DNA of 25,219 nucleotides from Methanobacteriota archaeon (GCA_002725475.1 PBPH01000021.1:1-25219); one strand, 5' to 3'. Positions 8,152-15,301 are shown, counted from the stretch's first letter. The notes: a model not told the origin generated them from the letters alone. Made by a program: numbers and translations.

Positions 8152-8565
8152 ATGGCAAGAATTCGGCTAGATCATATTGGAATCGCAGTAAATAGTTTAG
8201 ATGATGGTGAAAAATTTTGGAAAATGTTGGGACTTACATCAGACGAAGATGATGAGACAAATCATGAACAAGGGGTCAATATCCGATTTCTTAAAACAAG
8301 CGATTTATCGCAACCCCCACAAATTGAGTTACTATCACCGACATCATCAGATACACCTGTTGGAAAATTTATCGAAAAACGCGGCCAAGGAGTTCAACAA
8401 TTAGCTTTTGAAGTTGATGATTTACAAACAATGATTGACGAACTACTTGATTCCGGTATCCAAATGATTGACAAAACCCCTAAAGCCGGAGCTAATGGCG
8501 CCAAAATCGCTTTTGTACACCCAAAATCCACAGGCGGAGTACTAGTTGAACTATTAGAAAAATAA
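8152..8565 (+). CDS. mce: Methylmalonyl-CoA epimerase (VOC fold)
   Basis: The enzyme epimerises (S)- to (R)-methylmalonyl-CoA, feeding the mutase encoded directly upstream. It is 137 residues with two VOC modules. Family features are DHIGIAV with metal ligand H8, QIELLSP (Q57), AFEVDDL, KAGANGAKIAFVHP and the terminal ligand E133 (VLVELLEK). The usual HH before the AFEVDD strand is replaced by Q82-Q83, so one expected metal-binding His is Gln. A GAGGTGG ribosome site overlaps the mutase stop. Other VOC enzymes are possible in principle, but the neighbour makes this assignment strong. Confidence 0.92.
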   Translation: MARIRLDHIGIAVNSLDDGEKFWKMLGLTSDEDDETNHEQGVNIRFLKTSDLSQPPQIELLSPTSSDTPVGKFIEKRGQGVQQLAFEVDDLQTMIDELLDSGIQMIDKTPKAGANGAKIAFVHPKSTGGVLVELLEK

Positions 8566-8569
8566 CGGC

Positions 8570-8579
8570 CCCATAATTA
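8570..8579 (+). promoter_or_regulatory. Possible TATA element before the 8610 gene
   Basis: CCATAATTAT lies about 30-40 bases before the ATG at 8610, in a 44-bp gap after mce. Spacing fits an archaeal promoter with a very short leader; the match to the consensus is only moderate. Confidence 0.35.
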
Positions 8580-8609
8580 TCAACCCTTCTTCGTAACGGT
8601 CAAAAAAGG

Positions 8610-8930
8610 ATGTCCAGTCGCGAGACTATGCACAACTACATCAACAACTTGATAGGCCAGGAAAATATCACATCTGAGACGATAAAAAATGAAGCTCTTT
8701 TCCTTCAAGAGACTCTTGAAAATCTGAGAATCAATGGGGCTATTTCAAATGATGCTTACCTAGATGCTGGATCAATTGAAGGTGGTTTAAGCGTTATTGC
8801 CAACATGATTGAATTGGGCATACCATCTGATGAAGTTCAGGAACTTCTCAGACAACTACTTGCTAGGGCAGGTAGAATTGATGAAGCACACCCCACCCTA
8901 GGACCAGCAGTAGCTGCTAGCCGCCAGTGA
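8610..8930 (+). CDS. Small helical protein, unknown function
   Basis: The 106 residues are predicted to be mostly alpha-helical (MHNYINNLIGQENI, IKNEALFLQETLENL, DEVQELLRQLLARAGRI), without cysteines, signal peptide or TM segment. It sits in its own short intergenic setting after mce, with a possible TATA element, and ends six bases before the ABC transporter ATPase. It could therefore be the first gene of that operon. The N-terminal half could form a helical hairpin dimer. I recognise no family. Confidence 0.7.
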   Translation: MSSRETMHNYINNLIGQENITSETIKNEALFLQETLENLRINGAISNDAYLDAGSIEGGLSVIANMIELGIPSDEVQELLRQLLARAGRIDEAHPTLGPAVAASRQ

Positions 8931-8936
8931 TTTACA

Positions 8937-9764
8937 ATGTCCGGAACTCTTCTTTCTGTACGTGATGTAAGCAAGAATTTCGGTGATGTCGAAGCTCTAA
9001 AGTCCGTAACATTAGAATTGAAAAGGGGTGATGTTGTTGGCTTGGTTGGTGGCAATGGCGCAGGTAAAACAACCCTTCTAAGGTTGCTATGTGGTTTATA
9101 CAAGGCAAGCCAAGGAGGCGTTGTTTTTATCGACAAAACTGGTGAAGAACGCCCCGTTCATGAAGTCAGAAGCAATCTTGGAGTTGTTCCAGAATCAACT
9201 GGCCTATATGCTAGACTAACTGCATGGGAAAATATCAGGTACCATTCCCGATTAAACAATATTCCTGATCGTCAGGCATGGAATAGAACACTAAGATTGG
9301 CTAGAGCCTTAGAAATTGAAGATGATTTGCAGCGAGCCACTAGAGGTTTCTCACGCGGGATGCGCCAAAAAACTGCACTTATCAGGGCGCTTGCTCATGA
9401 TCCAGAAGTTGTTCTTTTGGATGAACCGACTGGTGGCCTTGATGTTACATCTGCACGTAGAGTTAGGGATTTGGTAAGGAAATTAGGTGAAGAAGGTAGA
9501 ACTGTAATTTACAGTACTCACAAATTGAATGAAGCGGAACAGGTATGTGATAGGATTGTAATAATCCATAATGGGACCTTGAGAGCTGATGGAAGTCCAA
9601 AGGATTTGATGGATGAAACTGAAACTTTAACACTTGAAGATGCATTTGTTTCTCTTACTCAAGATGATAGTCGTGAAGTAGATTCTCCAGAACCTGCTTC
9701 CAAGTTCCAACAATTTTGGTCTAAATTAACCACTCGTAATAAAACACCCAAAGGAGGTGATTGA
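8937..9764 (+). CDS. ABC transporter ATP-binding protein, NatA-like
   Basis: This 275-residue nucleotide-binding subunit drives the adjacent permease. Walker A is GGNGAGKTT (38-46). The signature is FSRGMRQK (~138), where the canonical LSGGQ is SRGM-type as in NatA/ABC-2 exporters. Walker B is VVLLDEPTGGLD (~158) and the switch His is in STHKLNEAE (~194). The C-terminal ~50 residues form a charged tail (HPTLTLEDAFVSLT-type NatA end, then a basic Lys/Thr end). The stop is two bases before the preferred TTG start of the permease, with a strong ribosome site inside its last codons, so the two are coupled. The substrate is unknown; NatAB exports sodium, but related pairs carry other cargo. Confidence 0.93.
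   Translation: MSGTLLSVRDVSKNFGDVEALKSVTLELKRGDVVGLVGGNGAGKTTLLRLLCGLYKASQGGVVFIDKTGEERPVHEVRSNLGVVPESTGLYARLTAWENIRYHSRLNNIPDRQAWNRTLRLARALEIEDDLQRATRGFSRGMRQKTALIRALAHDPEVVLLDEPTGGLDVTSARRVRDLVRKLGEEGRTVIYSTHKLNEAEQVCDRIVIIHNGTLRADGSPKDLMDETETLTLEDAFVSLTQDDSREVDSPEPASKFQQFWSKLTTRNKTPKGGD
9752..9760 (+). promoter_or_regulatory. Ribosome-binding site of the ABC permease
   Basis: AGGAGGTGA is a full anti-16S match, five bases before a TTG at 9766. It overlaps the GTG at 9757, so it argues for the TTG as the real permease start. Confidence 0.7.
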
Positions 9765-9765
9765 G

Positions 9766-11007
9766 TTGCGAGATTCTGTATCTAGAATTTGGACCGTTGC
9801 TTCAAAAGAATTACTTGATTTTGTTAGAGACTGGCGAACACTCGTTGCGCTTGTACTAGTCCCGCTTCTAATCTTCCCACTATTTTTCATCGCTTTACCA
9901 TTATTTCTACAGGGCGAAATGGCAGAATTAGACCAATATGAGTTACAACTTGAAATACAAATTTCTAATGATGAATTATTACCCAATTATCTAATTGAGC
10001 CTTTTAATTCATCACAACTAAATTACACATTGGTAAGCCTAGATGATAATTTAGAAAATCTTTCTGATAATAGAATTGATGGGGAGAGAATTCGAAATGG
10101 GGACCCTCACGTAATATTAAGATTGGATGAAACAAATACAAATTCTACTGAATCATGGAATTATTCAGTATTATATGATGCAACTTCAGAACTATCTTCA
10201 GAAGGCTACCATAGAGTAATGAGTATTATTCAAATTTGGGAATCAGAAATAATAAATCAAACCCTAACTGAAGCAAATTTAACTAGATCTGAAGCACTTG
10301 ATCCAATTCACTGGGATGGAGATTCAGATGATGGAAATGTTGCAACATCAGGCCAATCAGCGGGTTTAGCATTGTCCATGTTCATCCCAATGATTGTAGC
10401 AATATGGACTGCATCTTCAGCAATTCAGCCATCAATTGACCTAACGGCGGGTGAGAGAGAAAGAGGGACTATGGAGGCATTACTATCCACTCCGGCAAAG
10501 AGGGTTGAATTGCTATATGGTAAGTGGGTCGCTGTAGGAGTAGTTGCAGGAACTAGTGTTCTATTCCAATTGGTTGGTTTGCTCTTCGCTGTTGCGTTTT
10601 TGATGCCACCAGATACATTTGGTATTCCTGCGCTTTCTATTTGGTCAATTGCAAGCTTATTGCTTTCTGTACTACTGTTTGCCATATTTGTCGTAGCCAT
10701 CGAACTAGCTTTGTCAGTACGTGCTCATTCTGTAAAAGAAGCCGGGACAGTTTTAGGGCCATTTGTTCTTGCATTTATTATTCCAGCAATGTTTGCACAA
10801 TTCGTTAATCTTGAAGGCATTGAATGGTGGTGGTTCGTAGCACCAATTTTCAATGTATGTTTGGCTATGCGTGAAGCCCTGCTGGATATTAATGATATCA
10901 GCCATGTGGCTCTTTGGCTTGGATCATCACTGATATATGCCATTCTTGCAGTAACTTGGGCCGCAAAACAATTCCATAGGGAAGATTTAGTCGAAAGCCT
11001 GTCATAA
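9766..11007 (+). CDS. ABC-2 type permease, NatB-like
   Basis: This 413-residue membrane subunit pairs with the ATPase upstream. One N-terminal TM (TLVALVLVPLLIFPLFFIAL) is followed by a ~160-residue domain outside the membrane, rich in Asn and Asp. Five or so TM segments then make up the C-terminal half (starting near LALSMFIPMIVAIWTASSA). The stretch DLTAGERERGTMEALLSTPA is the hallmark of NatB/ABC-2 exporters with large extracellular loops. The start is uncertain: GTG 9757 is in frame, but TTG 9766 has correct spacing to the AGGAGGTGA site. Substrate unknown. Confidence 0.92.
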   Translation: MRDSVSRIWTVASKELLDFVRDWRTLVALVLVPLLIFPLFFIALPLFLQGEMAELDQYELQLEIQISNDELLPNYLIEPFNSSQLNYTLVSLDDNLENLSDNRIDGERIRNGDPHVILRLDETNTNSTESWNYSVLYDATSELSSEGYHRVMSIIQIWESEIINQTLTEANLTRSEALDPIHWDGDSDDGNVATSGQSAGLALSMFIPMIVAIWTASSAIQPSIDLTAGERERGTMEALLSTPAKRVELLYGKWVAVGVVAGTSVLFQLVGLLFAVAFLMPPDTFGIPALSIWSIASLLLSVLLFAIFVVAIELALSVRAHSVKEAGTVLGPFVLAFIIPAMFAQFVNLEGIEWWWFVAPIFNVCLAMREALLDINDISHVALWLGSSLIYAILAVTWAAKQFHREDLVESLS

Positions 11008-11036
11008 TATTACTATAGTATTACCTTAGTAATACT
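11008..11036. promoter_or_regulatory. Candidate operator: inverted and direct repeats before the RHH/preQ0 operon
   Basis: AGTATTAC (11017-11024) and GTAATACT (11029-11036) form a perfect 8-bp inverted repeat with a 4-base spacer. A further TATTAC copy at 11008-11013 is 11 bases from the one at 11019-11024. A partial copy (TTAGTATTGG) lies at 11045-11054. The block ends where a TATA-like TTAAAATG (11036-11043) begins, about 25 bases before the ATG at 11064, fitting a leaderless transcript. Bound protein here would block TBP/TFB. Regulation by the encoded RHH protein is inferred. Confidence 0.6.
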
Positions 11037-11063
11037 TAAAATGGTTAGTATTGGCGCCAAATC

Positions 11064-11240
11064 ATGCCCAAGATTAGTCTGGACATGCCGGCAGAACTAC
11101 TGGATGATTTGAAAATACATGTTGGTGATGAAAAAAAATTTGTTAGTGTAGCCGATGCAATTCGAACTGCTTGTCGTAAAATGCTAGATCAATTAGATGT
11201 TATTGATTCTAGGCATGGTAGAATACGTGGTGATGAATGA
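11064..11240 (+). CDS. Ribbon-helix-helix (CopG/Arc-type) DNA-binding protein
   Basis: This 58-residue protein (MPKISLDMPAELLDDLKIHV...) has the layout of a ribbon-helix-helix repressor. A short N-terminal strand (KISLDMP) is followed by helix 1 (AELLDDLKIHVG), a turn with a Ser before helix 2 (FVSVADAIRTACRKMLDQ) and a charged tail. It forms a dimer in known families, placing the strand pair in the DNA major groove. The stop overlaps the folE start, so it heads the preQ0 operon. The palindrome just upstream is its likely operator, making autoregulation of the archaeosine pathway probable. There is no metal-binding domain, so the effector, if any, is unknown. Confidence 0.85.
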   Translation: MPKISLDMPAELLDDLKIHVGDEKKFVSVADAIRTACRKMLDQLDVIDSRHGRIRGDE

Positions 11241-11818
11241 TGGTAAATAGAGATGAAGCTGAGAAGGCAATTAGTACTTTAATCCGATATATCGAAGGTG
11301 AAACTGCCTACTCAAGAGAAGGTTTGCTAAATACACCTCAGCGTGTAATTGATTCTTTTGATGAATTATTCTCTGGATATGGTAAAGAGCCAGGAGTAAT
11401 TCTAGATGCCACTTTTAATTCTGAAGGTTACGATGGGATTGTCCTATTGCGTGATATTGAATTTCATTCTACTTGCGAGCACCACCTACAACCATTCCAG
11501 GGCCGAGCACATATTGCATATATCCCAACTGATAGAATTGTAGGTATTAGCAAACTTGCTAGAATTCTTGATATTCATGCTAGAAGGCTTCAAAACCAAG
11601 AAAGAATAACCAAATCCATTGCTGATGATTTGGAAGAGCACCTTGGTCCATTAGGGTGTGCTGTAATTCTTGAAGCGTCCCATGGATGTATGCATTGTAG
11701 GGGTGTAATGAAACAAAATTCAATTATGACAACTAGTGCAATGAGGGGAGTATTTTTCGATAAATCTACAGCTCGCACTGAACTAATGCAATTGATACGT
11801 AGCCCCTCGATTTCATGA
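11237..11818 (+). CDS. folE: GTP cyclohydrolase I (FolE1 type)
   Basis: FolE converts GTP to 7,8-dihydroneopterin triphosphate, the first step towards preQ0. The 193 residues carry the family motifs: HSTCEHHLQPFQGRAHIAYIP with zinc ligands C80 and H83, GISKLARI, RRLQNQERIT, and SHGCMHCRGV with zinc ligand C151. The start is an ATGATG overlapping the RHH gene stop; the first ATG at 11237 is used. The product feeds QueD, encoded three genes downstream. Many characterised archaea use MptA instead of this bacterial-type enzyme, so it may have been acquired laterally. Confidence 0.95.
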   Translation: MMVNRDEAEKAISTLIRYIEGETAYSREGLLNTPQRVIDSFDELFSGYGKEPGVILDATFNSEGYDGIVLLRDIEFHSTCEHHLQPFQGRAHIAYIPTDRIVGISKLARILDIHARRLQNQERITKSIADDLEEHLGPLGCAVILEASHGCMHCRGVMKQNSIMTTSAMRGVFFDKSTARTELMQLIRSPSIS

Positions 11819-12534
11819 AACACATTGGTGATAATATGGTGGATCAAACTAGGGAATTAGTCGCCCTCCCAATAGTGCCAATCATTGATGAATCCATTAT
11901 CCCCGAAAAGGGCCCCAGTAATGACGACCCCCTTGAACACCAATTCCCAGTTGTAGAAATGTTCCACTCCATACAAGGAGAGGGTTACCACAGTGGAAAA
12001 GCATCAATTTTCATTAGATTCGGAGGGTGTAATTTGGCTTGTTCATGGTGCGACACAAAGTTTGACGAATGGGAAAATATGACTCTTAGAGAGATGATTC
12101 AAAATATGGAACAATGGGATTGCAATAGAATTATTCTTACGGGAGGCGAACCAGCATTACAGGATTTGAAAACACTTTCATCCGTTCTTAGGCCACTAGG
12201 TTATCTTTTAACAATTGAAACAAATGGCACAATCGTAATTGATGAAGGGTTGATGGACTGGATTTGTGTTTCACCTAAAGATCAAATGTACCCATCTGTA
12301 AAAATACGACAAATAATTGGCGATGAACTGAAGGTAGTTTGGGTTGGCCAGGATCTATCAATGTATGATGAACTAAAAAATGGATTTACATATCACTTCA
12401 TTCAACCTTGTTATGATGAATCTAAAAACATAGAATGGAATGGAAATAATTTCAGAGATACCTTTGAATTGGTCAAATCTAATCCAGAATGGAGTCTTTC
12501 TCTTCAAACTCATAAATGGATGGGTGTAGATTGA
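11815..12534 (+). CDS. queE: 7-carboxy-7-deazaguanine synthase (radical SAM)
   Basis: QueE rearranges 6-carboxytetrahydropterin to 7-carboxy-7-deazaguanine. The 239 residues hold the opening motif FHSIQGEGYHSGKASIFIRF, then the [4Fe-4S] cluster motif C72-x3-C76-x2-C79 (GCNLACSWCDTKFD) and the SAM-binding stretch ILTGGEPALQ. It has a ~45-residue N-terminal extension before the conserved core. Its ATG overlaps the folE stop (ATGA), and its stop overlaps the queC start. An internal ATG at 11836 is a possible alternative start. Confidence 0.95.
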   Translation: MKHIGDNMVDQTRELVALPIVPIIDESIIPEKGPSNDDPLEHQFPVVEMFHSIQGEGYHSGKASIFIRFGGCNLACSWCDTKFDEWENMTLREMIQNMEQWDCNRIILTGGEPALQDLKTLSSVLRPLGYLLTIETNGTIVIDEGLMDWICVSPKDQMYPSVKIRQIIGDELKVVWVGQDLSMYDELKNGFTYHFIQPCYDESKNIEWNGNNFRDTFELVKSNPEWSLSLQTHKWMGVD

Positions 12535-13325
12535 TGGCCAACAAAGTCGCGGTGATGGCCCTTTCTGGTGGTATGGATTCAACATCATTATTATTGCATT
12601 TGTTGGCTAATGGATATGAGGTTCATACAATATCATTTAACTATGGGCAAAAACATTTGATTGAACTTGAACGTGCAGAAAATAATTTGAAATATCTTTC
12701 AGATAATGGGGTATATGTCAAACATATTGTAATTGATTTATCATCTGCAATGTCCTCTTTTAATTCAGCATTAACAGATGAAAACATGGAAATTCCTGAA
12801 GGGCACTATGAAGAAGAACAGATGAAGATGACTGTAGTGCCTAATAGAAATGCCATTTTCTCTTCAATATTATATGGTCACGCTTTATCCATAGCAATTG
12901 AAATACAATCTAATGTAGAAATAGCATTGGGGGTTCATTCAGGGGATCATGAAATTTACCCCGATTGTAGGCCAGAATTCTACAATTCTCTAGAACACGC
13001 CTTCACGATTGGAAATTGGGATTCTGAATTAGTGTCATTCAAACTGCCATATATTAATGGGGACAAAGTTACCATTTTGAAAGATGCTGGAAATTCTATT
13101 GACAAACTAGGGCTTGATTTTGACATCATATTTTCCAATACCAATACATCATACAACCCTGATTCAAAAGGTCGTTCTGCGGGCACATCGGGTGCTGATA
13201 TTGAAAGAATTTTGGCATTTCACACTCTAGGAAAGAAAGACCCTGTCCAATATGTTAAGCCCTGGGAAGAGGTTCTTTCACATGCCCTTGAAGTTGAAGC
13301 AAAGCATAACGAGGTGAAGATTTGA
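12534..13325 (+). CDS. queC: 7-cyano-7-deazaguanine synthase, lacking the zinc-site cysteines
   Basis: QueC uses ATP and ammonia to turn 7-carboxy-7-deazaguanine into preQ0. The 263 residues have the PP-loop motif ALSGGMDSTSLL near the N terminus, ISFNYGQKH, and VVPNRNAIFSSI, which together identify QueC. The family's C-terminal zinc site (T-C-Y ... C-G-x-C-x2-C-x-x-R) aligns with TSYNPDSKGRSAGTSGADIE. The four cysteines are S206, A216, S219 and D222 here, with spacing kept. The whole protein has one cysteine (C145). The start is the ATG at 12534, sharing its A with the queE stop; an in-frame ATG at 12516 is less likely. The operon position makes function in the pathway very likely. Confidence 0.93.
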   Translation: MANKVAVMALSGGMDSTSLLLHLLANGYEVHTISFNYGQKHLIELERAENNLKYLSDNGVYVKHIVIDLSSAMSSFNSALTDENMEIPEGHYEEEQMKMTVVPNRNAIFSSILYGHALSIAIEIQSNVEIALGVHSGDHEIYPDCRPEFYNSLEHAFTIGNWDSELVSFKLPYINGDKVTILKDAGNSIDKLGLDFDIIFSNTNTSYNPDSKGRSAGTSGADIERILAFHTLGKKDPVQYVKPWEEVLSHALEVEAKHNEVKI

Positions 13326-13771
13326 CAACTAGAATTAGTAGATGGATAGAAACCGACACTGGACACAGAGTCCCGAATCATAAGAATAAATGCTGCCATA
13401 TGCATGGTCACCGTTATAGGTGGGAAGTAGAAATTGAAGGTGATATCATAATTGATGTTGGAACATCTGATGAAGGAATGTTGATTGATTTTTCAGATGT
13501 TTCAAGAATCCTAACGGAAAGAATTCATGACATAGTGGATCACTCATTCATAGTTTATGAAGGAGATTCCGAAGCAATTGAAGCATTAAGATTACTTGGC
13601 GATGACCACCGCACAGTCGTAGTTCCTTTCATACCGACTGCTGAAAATCTAGCTAAATGGGCCTTTGAACAAGTATCACCTTACATTAAAACCGAGTATG
13701 ACAATGAGTTGCGAGTAGTTGCCTTTCATGTAAGGGAGACGCCCAAATCTTGGGCAAGTTGGAAAGCCTAA
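13322..13771 (+). CDS. queD: 6-carboxytetrahydropterin synthase
   Basis: QueD converts dihydroneopterin triphosphate, from FolE, to 6-carboxytetrahydropterin, the QueE substrate. The 149 residues have the catalytic C24 in C-x3-HGH (CCHMHGH), zinc ligands H15, H28 and H30, the GMLIDFSDV strand, DHSF, and PTAENLAKW. The start is a TTG overlapping the queC stop, with GAGGTGA five bases before it. It closes the preQ0 operon; its stop overlaps that of the converging methyltransferase gene. Confidence 0.94.
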   Translation: MTTRISRWIETDTGHRVPNHKNKCCHMHGHRYRWEVEIEGDIIIDVGTSDEGMLIDFSDVSRILTERIHDIVDHSFIVYEGDSEAIEALRLLGDDHRTVVVPFIPTAENLAKWAFEQVSPYIKTEYDNELRVVAFHVRETPKSWASWKA

Positions 13772-14571
13772 TCATTTTCTTGATTTGATTTTTCAATCAA
13801 AGCATCCCGTGACTGTTTCAATACCCCAAGAATTCTATGTGCTTCATCATCTAGTGGCAAACCTCTCATTATTACTCTCTTAAGAGTTTCAGCAATGCCC
13901 TGTCTTTTATGTTCCTGAACATTTACAATCTCTGCTAATTCATCACTGACTTGATTAATCATCCTCCTCAATTCAGGATCTAGCAAACGGTTAGTCTGAA
14001 TTGTTCTAGGCAAACCTTCCTGATTCCCCATTTCACTATGGCATAATTGCTTGTGCATTTCATATAACATCAATGAAACAGCATGACTCAAATTTAGAAT
14101 TGGGTACCCCTCCCATGTAGGGATTGTAGCAAGAATATCACATATGTGTAATTCGTTTGTTAGAAGACCAACCCCCTCACGACCGAAAACTAGAGCTACT
14201 TTGCCCTCTACATCTAATAAACGAACCCCTAATTCTTCCGGTAAAACGAAATGTCTGAATGATATCTTTTCACCATATTCTCTTTTTCCAGATGTACCAA
14301 TAACGAGTGAAATATCACTCATACATGATTCCCAATCTGTGAAAATTTCAGAGTTTAGAAGCACTTTTTTGGCATGTTTTGACCTAGCATATGCCTCATC
14401 TTCAAACATAAAACCATTTTCTGAAATAATTCTCAAATCATCAAAACCAAAGTTTAGCATAGCTCTTGCAACGGCTCCGACATTGCCTTGTATTTCAGGT
14501 TCAATCAATACCACGATTAGTTGAAATGAACGTTCTGGGAGAGGGATTTTGAGATTTTTTCCCACAATCAT
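13768..14571 (-). CDS. trmJ: TrmJ-like tRNA 2'-O-methyltransferase (SPOUT)
   Basis: A trefoil-knot SAM methyltransferase of the TrmJ/SpoU group, which in archaea 2'-O-methylates C32 of tRNAs. The 267 residues carry motif 1 (QGNVGAVARAM), motif 2 (LVFGREGVGLLTNEL) and motif 3 (IPTWEGYPILNLSHAVSL). The C-terminal ~90 residues form a helical extension (RTIQTNRLLDPELRRM...), also as in TrmJ. The ATG at 14571 overlaps the stop of the upstream gene (ATGA) and abuts GGGGAGGA. A GTG two codons later at 14565 has better ribosome-site spacing, and the frame extends to TTG 14595. It is the last gene of the S19e operon. Confidence 0.92.
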   Translation of the reverse strand: MIVGKNLKIPLPERSFQLIVVLIEPEIQGNVGAVARAMLNFGFDDLRIISENGFMFEDEAYARSKHAKKVLLNSEIFTDWESCMSDISLVIGTSGKREYGEKISFRHFVLPEELGVRLLDVEGKVALVFGREGVGLLTNELHICDILATIPTWEGYPILNLSHAVSLMLYEMHKQLCHSEMGNQEGLPRTIQTNRLLDPELRRMINQVSDELAEIVNVQEHKRQGIAETLKRVIMRGLPLDDEAHRILGVLKQSRDALIEKSNQEND

Positions 14572-14804
14572 TCCTCCCCGGATGATGGTGACCAAGCCTC
14601 AATAAATTTCTTATCAACTGATTCATAAATGAATAATATCCAACCTCCGCCGACCCTATCAGGAATGGGAATACTCCTCTTAGCAACACCATTTTCACCT
14701 AACCAAATGAAAAAATCTTCTACTATTTTTCTAGAAATATGTCTAACGTATGGAGGCTCATGCGTCCAAACAAATTCCAATTGTTGCCCGTCCAGGCACA
14801 CCAC
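14568..14804 (-). CDS. Small protein between S17e and TrmJ, unknown
   Basis: This 78-residue protein starts at GTG (MVCLDGQQLEFVWTH...), five bases after the S17e stop, and ends in a stop overlapping the TrmJ ATG. It has an aromatic-rich fold of mixed strand and helix (RKIVEDFFIWLGENG, then GGGWILFIYESVDKKFIEAW), probably a small alpha/beta domain. No signal peptide or cysteine pairs are present. Tight coupling on both sides makes it a real gene, likely in translation or RNA modification. I do not recognise the family. Confidence 0.75.
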   Translation of the reverse strand: MVCLDGQQLEFVWTHEPPYVRHISRKIVEDFFIWLGENGVAKRSIPIPDRVGGGWILFIYESVDKKFIEAWSPSSGEE

Positions 14805-14809
14805 CCCGA

Positions 14810-15292
14810 TTAATCTACACGACGTTGCTTGTATCTAGTAATATATCCCGCAATCCAATTTCTCATTCTTTTGTTAACGAGTTTATCATCTTCGCCTACA
14901 AGGTCAGTGAATCTCTCAACCAACTTCTTGTTGTGATCAAAAGAATTATTGTGGGGCTGGAAACAATCTGAGAAGCCGTTTTTACTATATGGTGTAGAGA
15001 AACTATTACTTTCACAAGCTTGCTTACCACACTTTTTTTGATTCCTCTTGTAACTCATTTTATGTCCGCAATCAGTACAATCATGCATAATTTTGCATTT
15101 AGAATCGATGTCTGAATTTTCACATAATTTTCGATTTTCATCATAAACCATTACCTCGCCACAATCATTGCATTTGTGTACGGGTGGACAGTTGCAAATT
15201 GGCTCACCCTCATTCGGGCTAAACTGATCAGGATATTCCTCACATAGAGCAATCGCTCTAATCTTTATGAATGAAGGCCTAATGTTACCCAT
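14810..15292 (-). CDS. rps17e: Ribosomal protein S17e with a duplicated zinc-ribbon-like insertion
   Basis: The ends are clear archaeal S17e, a small-subunit protein. Residues 1-25 read MGNIRPSFIKIRAIALCEEY then PDQFS, and residues ~117-160 hold FDHNKKLVERF and KRMRNWIAGYITRYKQ. Removing residues ~26-116 leaves ~69 residues, the normal family length. The insertion holds two modules of identical spacing, C35-x5-C41-x2-C44-x12-C57 and C66-x5-C72-x2-C75-x12-C88, 31 residues apart. Each has a His four residues after the first Cys (H39, H70), and extra cysteines are C33, C93 and C110. The insertion lies in the loop between the first helix and the NKKLV helix. The gene is in the ribosomal operon, nine bases after L31e, so it probably acts as the working S17e. 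Confidence 0.88.
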   Translation of the reverse strand: MGNIRPSFIKIRAIALCEEYPDQFSPNEGEPICNCPPVHKCNDCGEVMVYDENRKLCENSDIDSKCKIMHDCTDCGHKMSYKRNQKKCGKQACESNSFSTPYSKNGFSDCFQPHNNSFDHNKKLVERFTDLVGEDDKLVNKRMRNWIAGYITRYKQRRVD

Positions 15293-15301
15293 AATAAAAC
15301 C

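Noticed and set aside
12534..13325. QueC homologue as part of an anti-phage system (Qat or CBASS-like)
   Set aside because: It overlaps queE and queD in a complete preQ0 operon, and no nuclease, ATPase or cyclase effectors are nearby.
14810..15292. The S17e insertion as an intein or as two fused fragments from a frameshift
   Set aside because: The insert is far shorter than an intein and lacks splicing-junction residues, and the frame is continuous with both S17e halves present.
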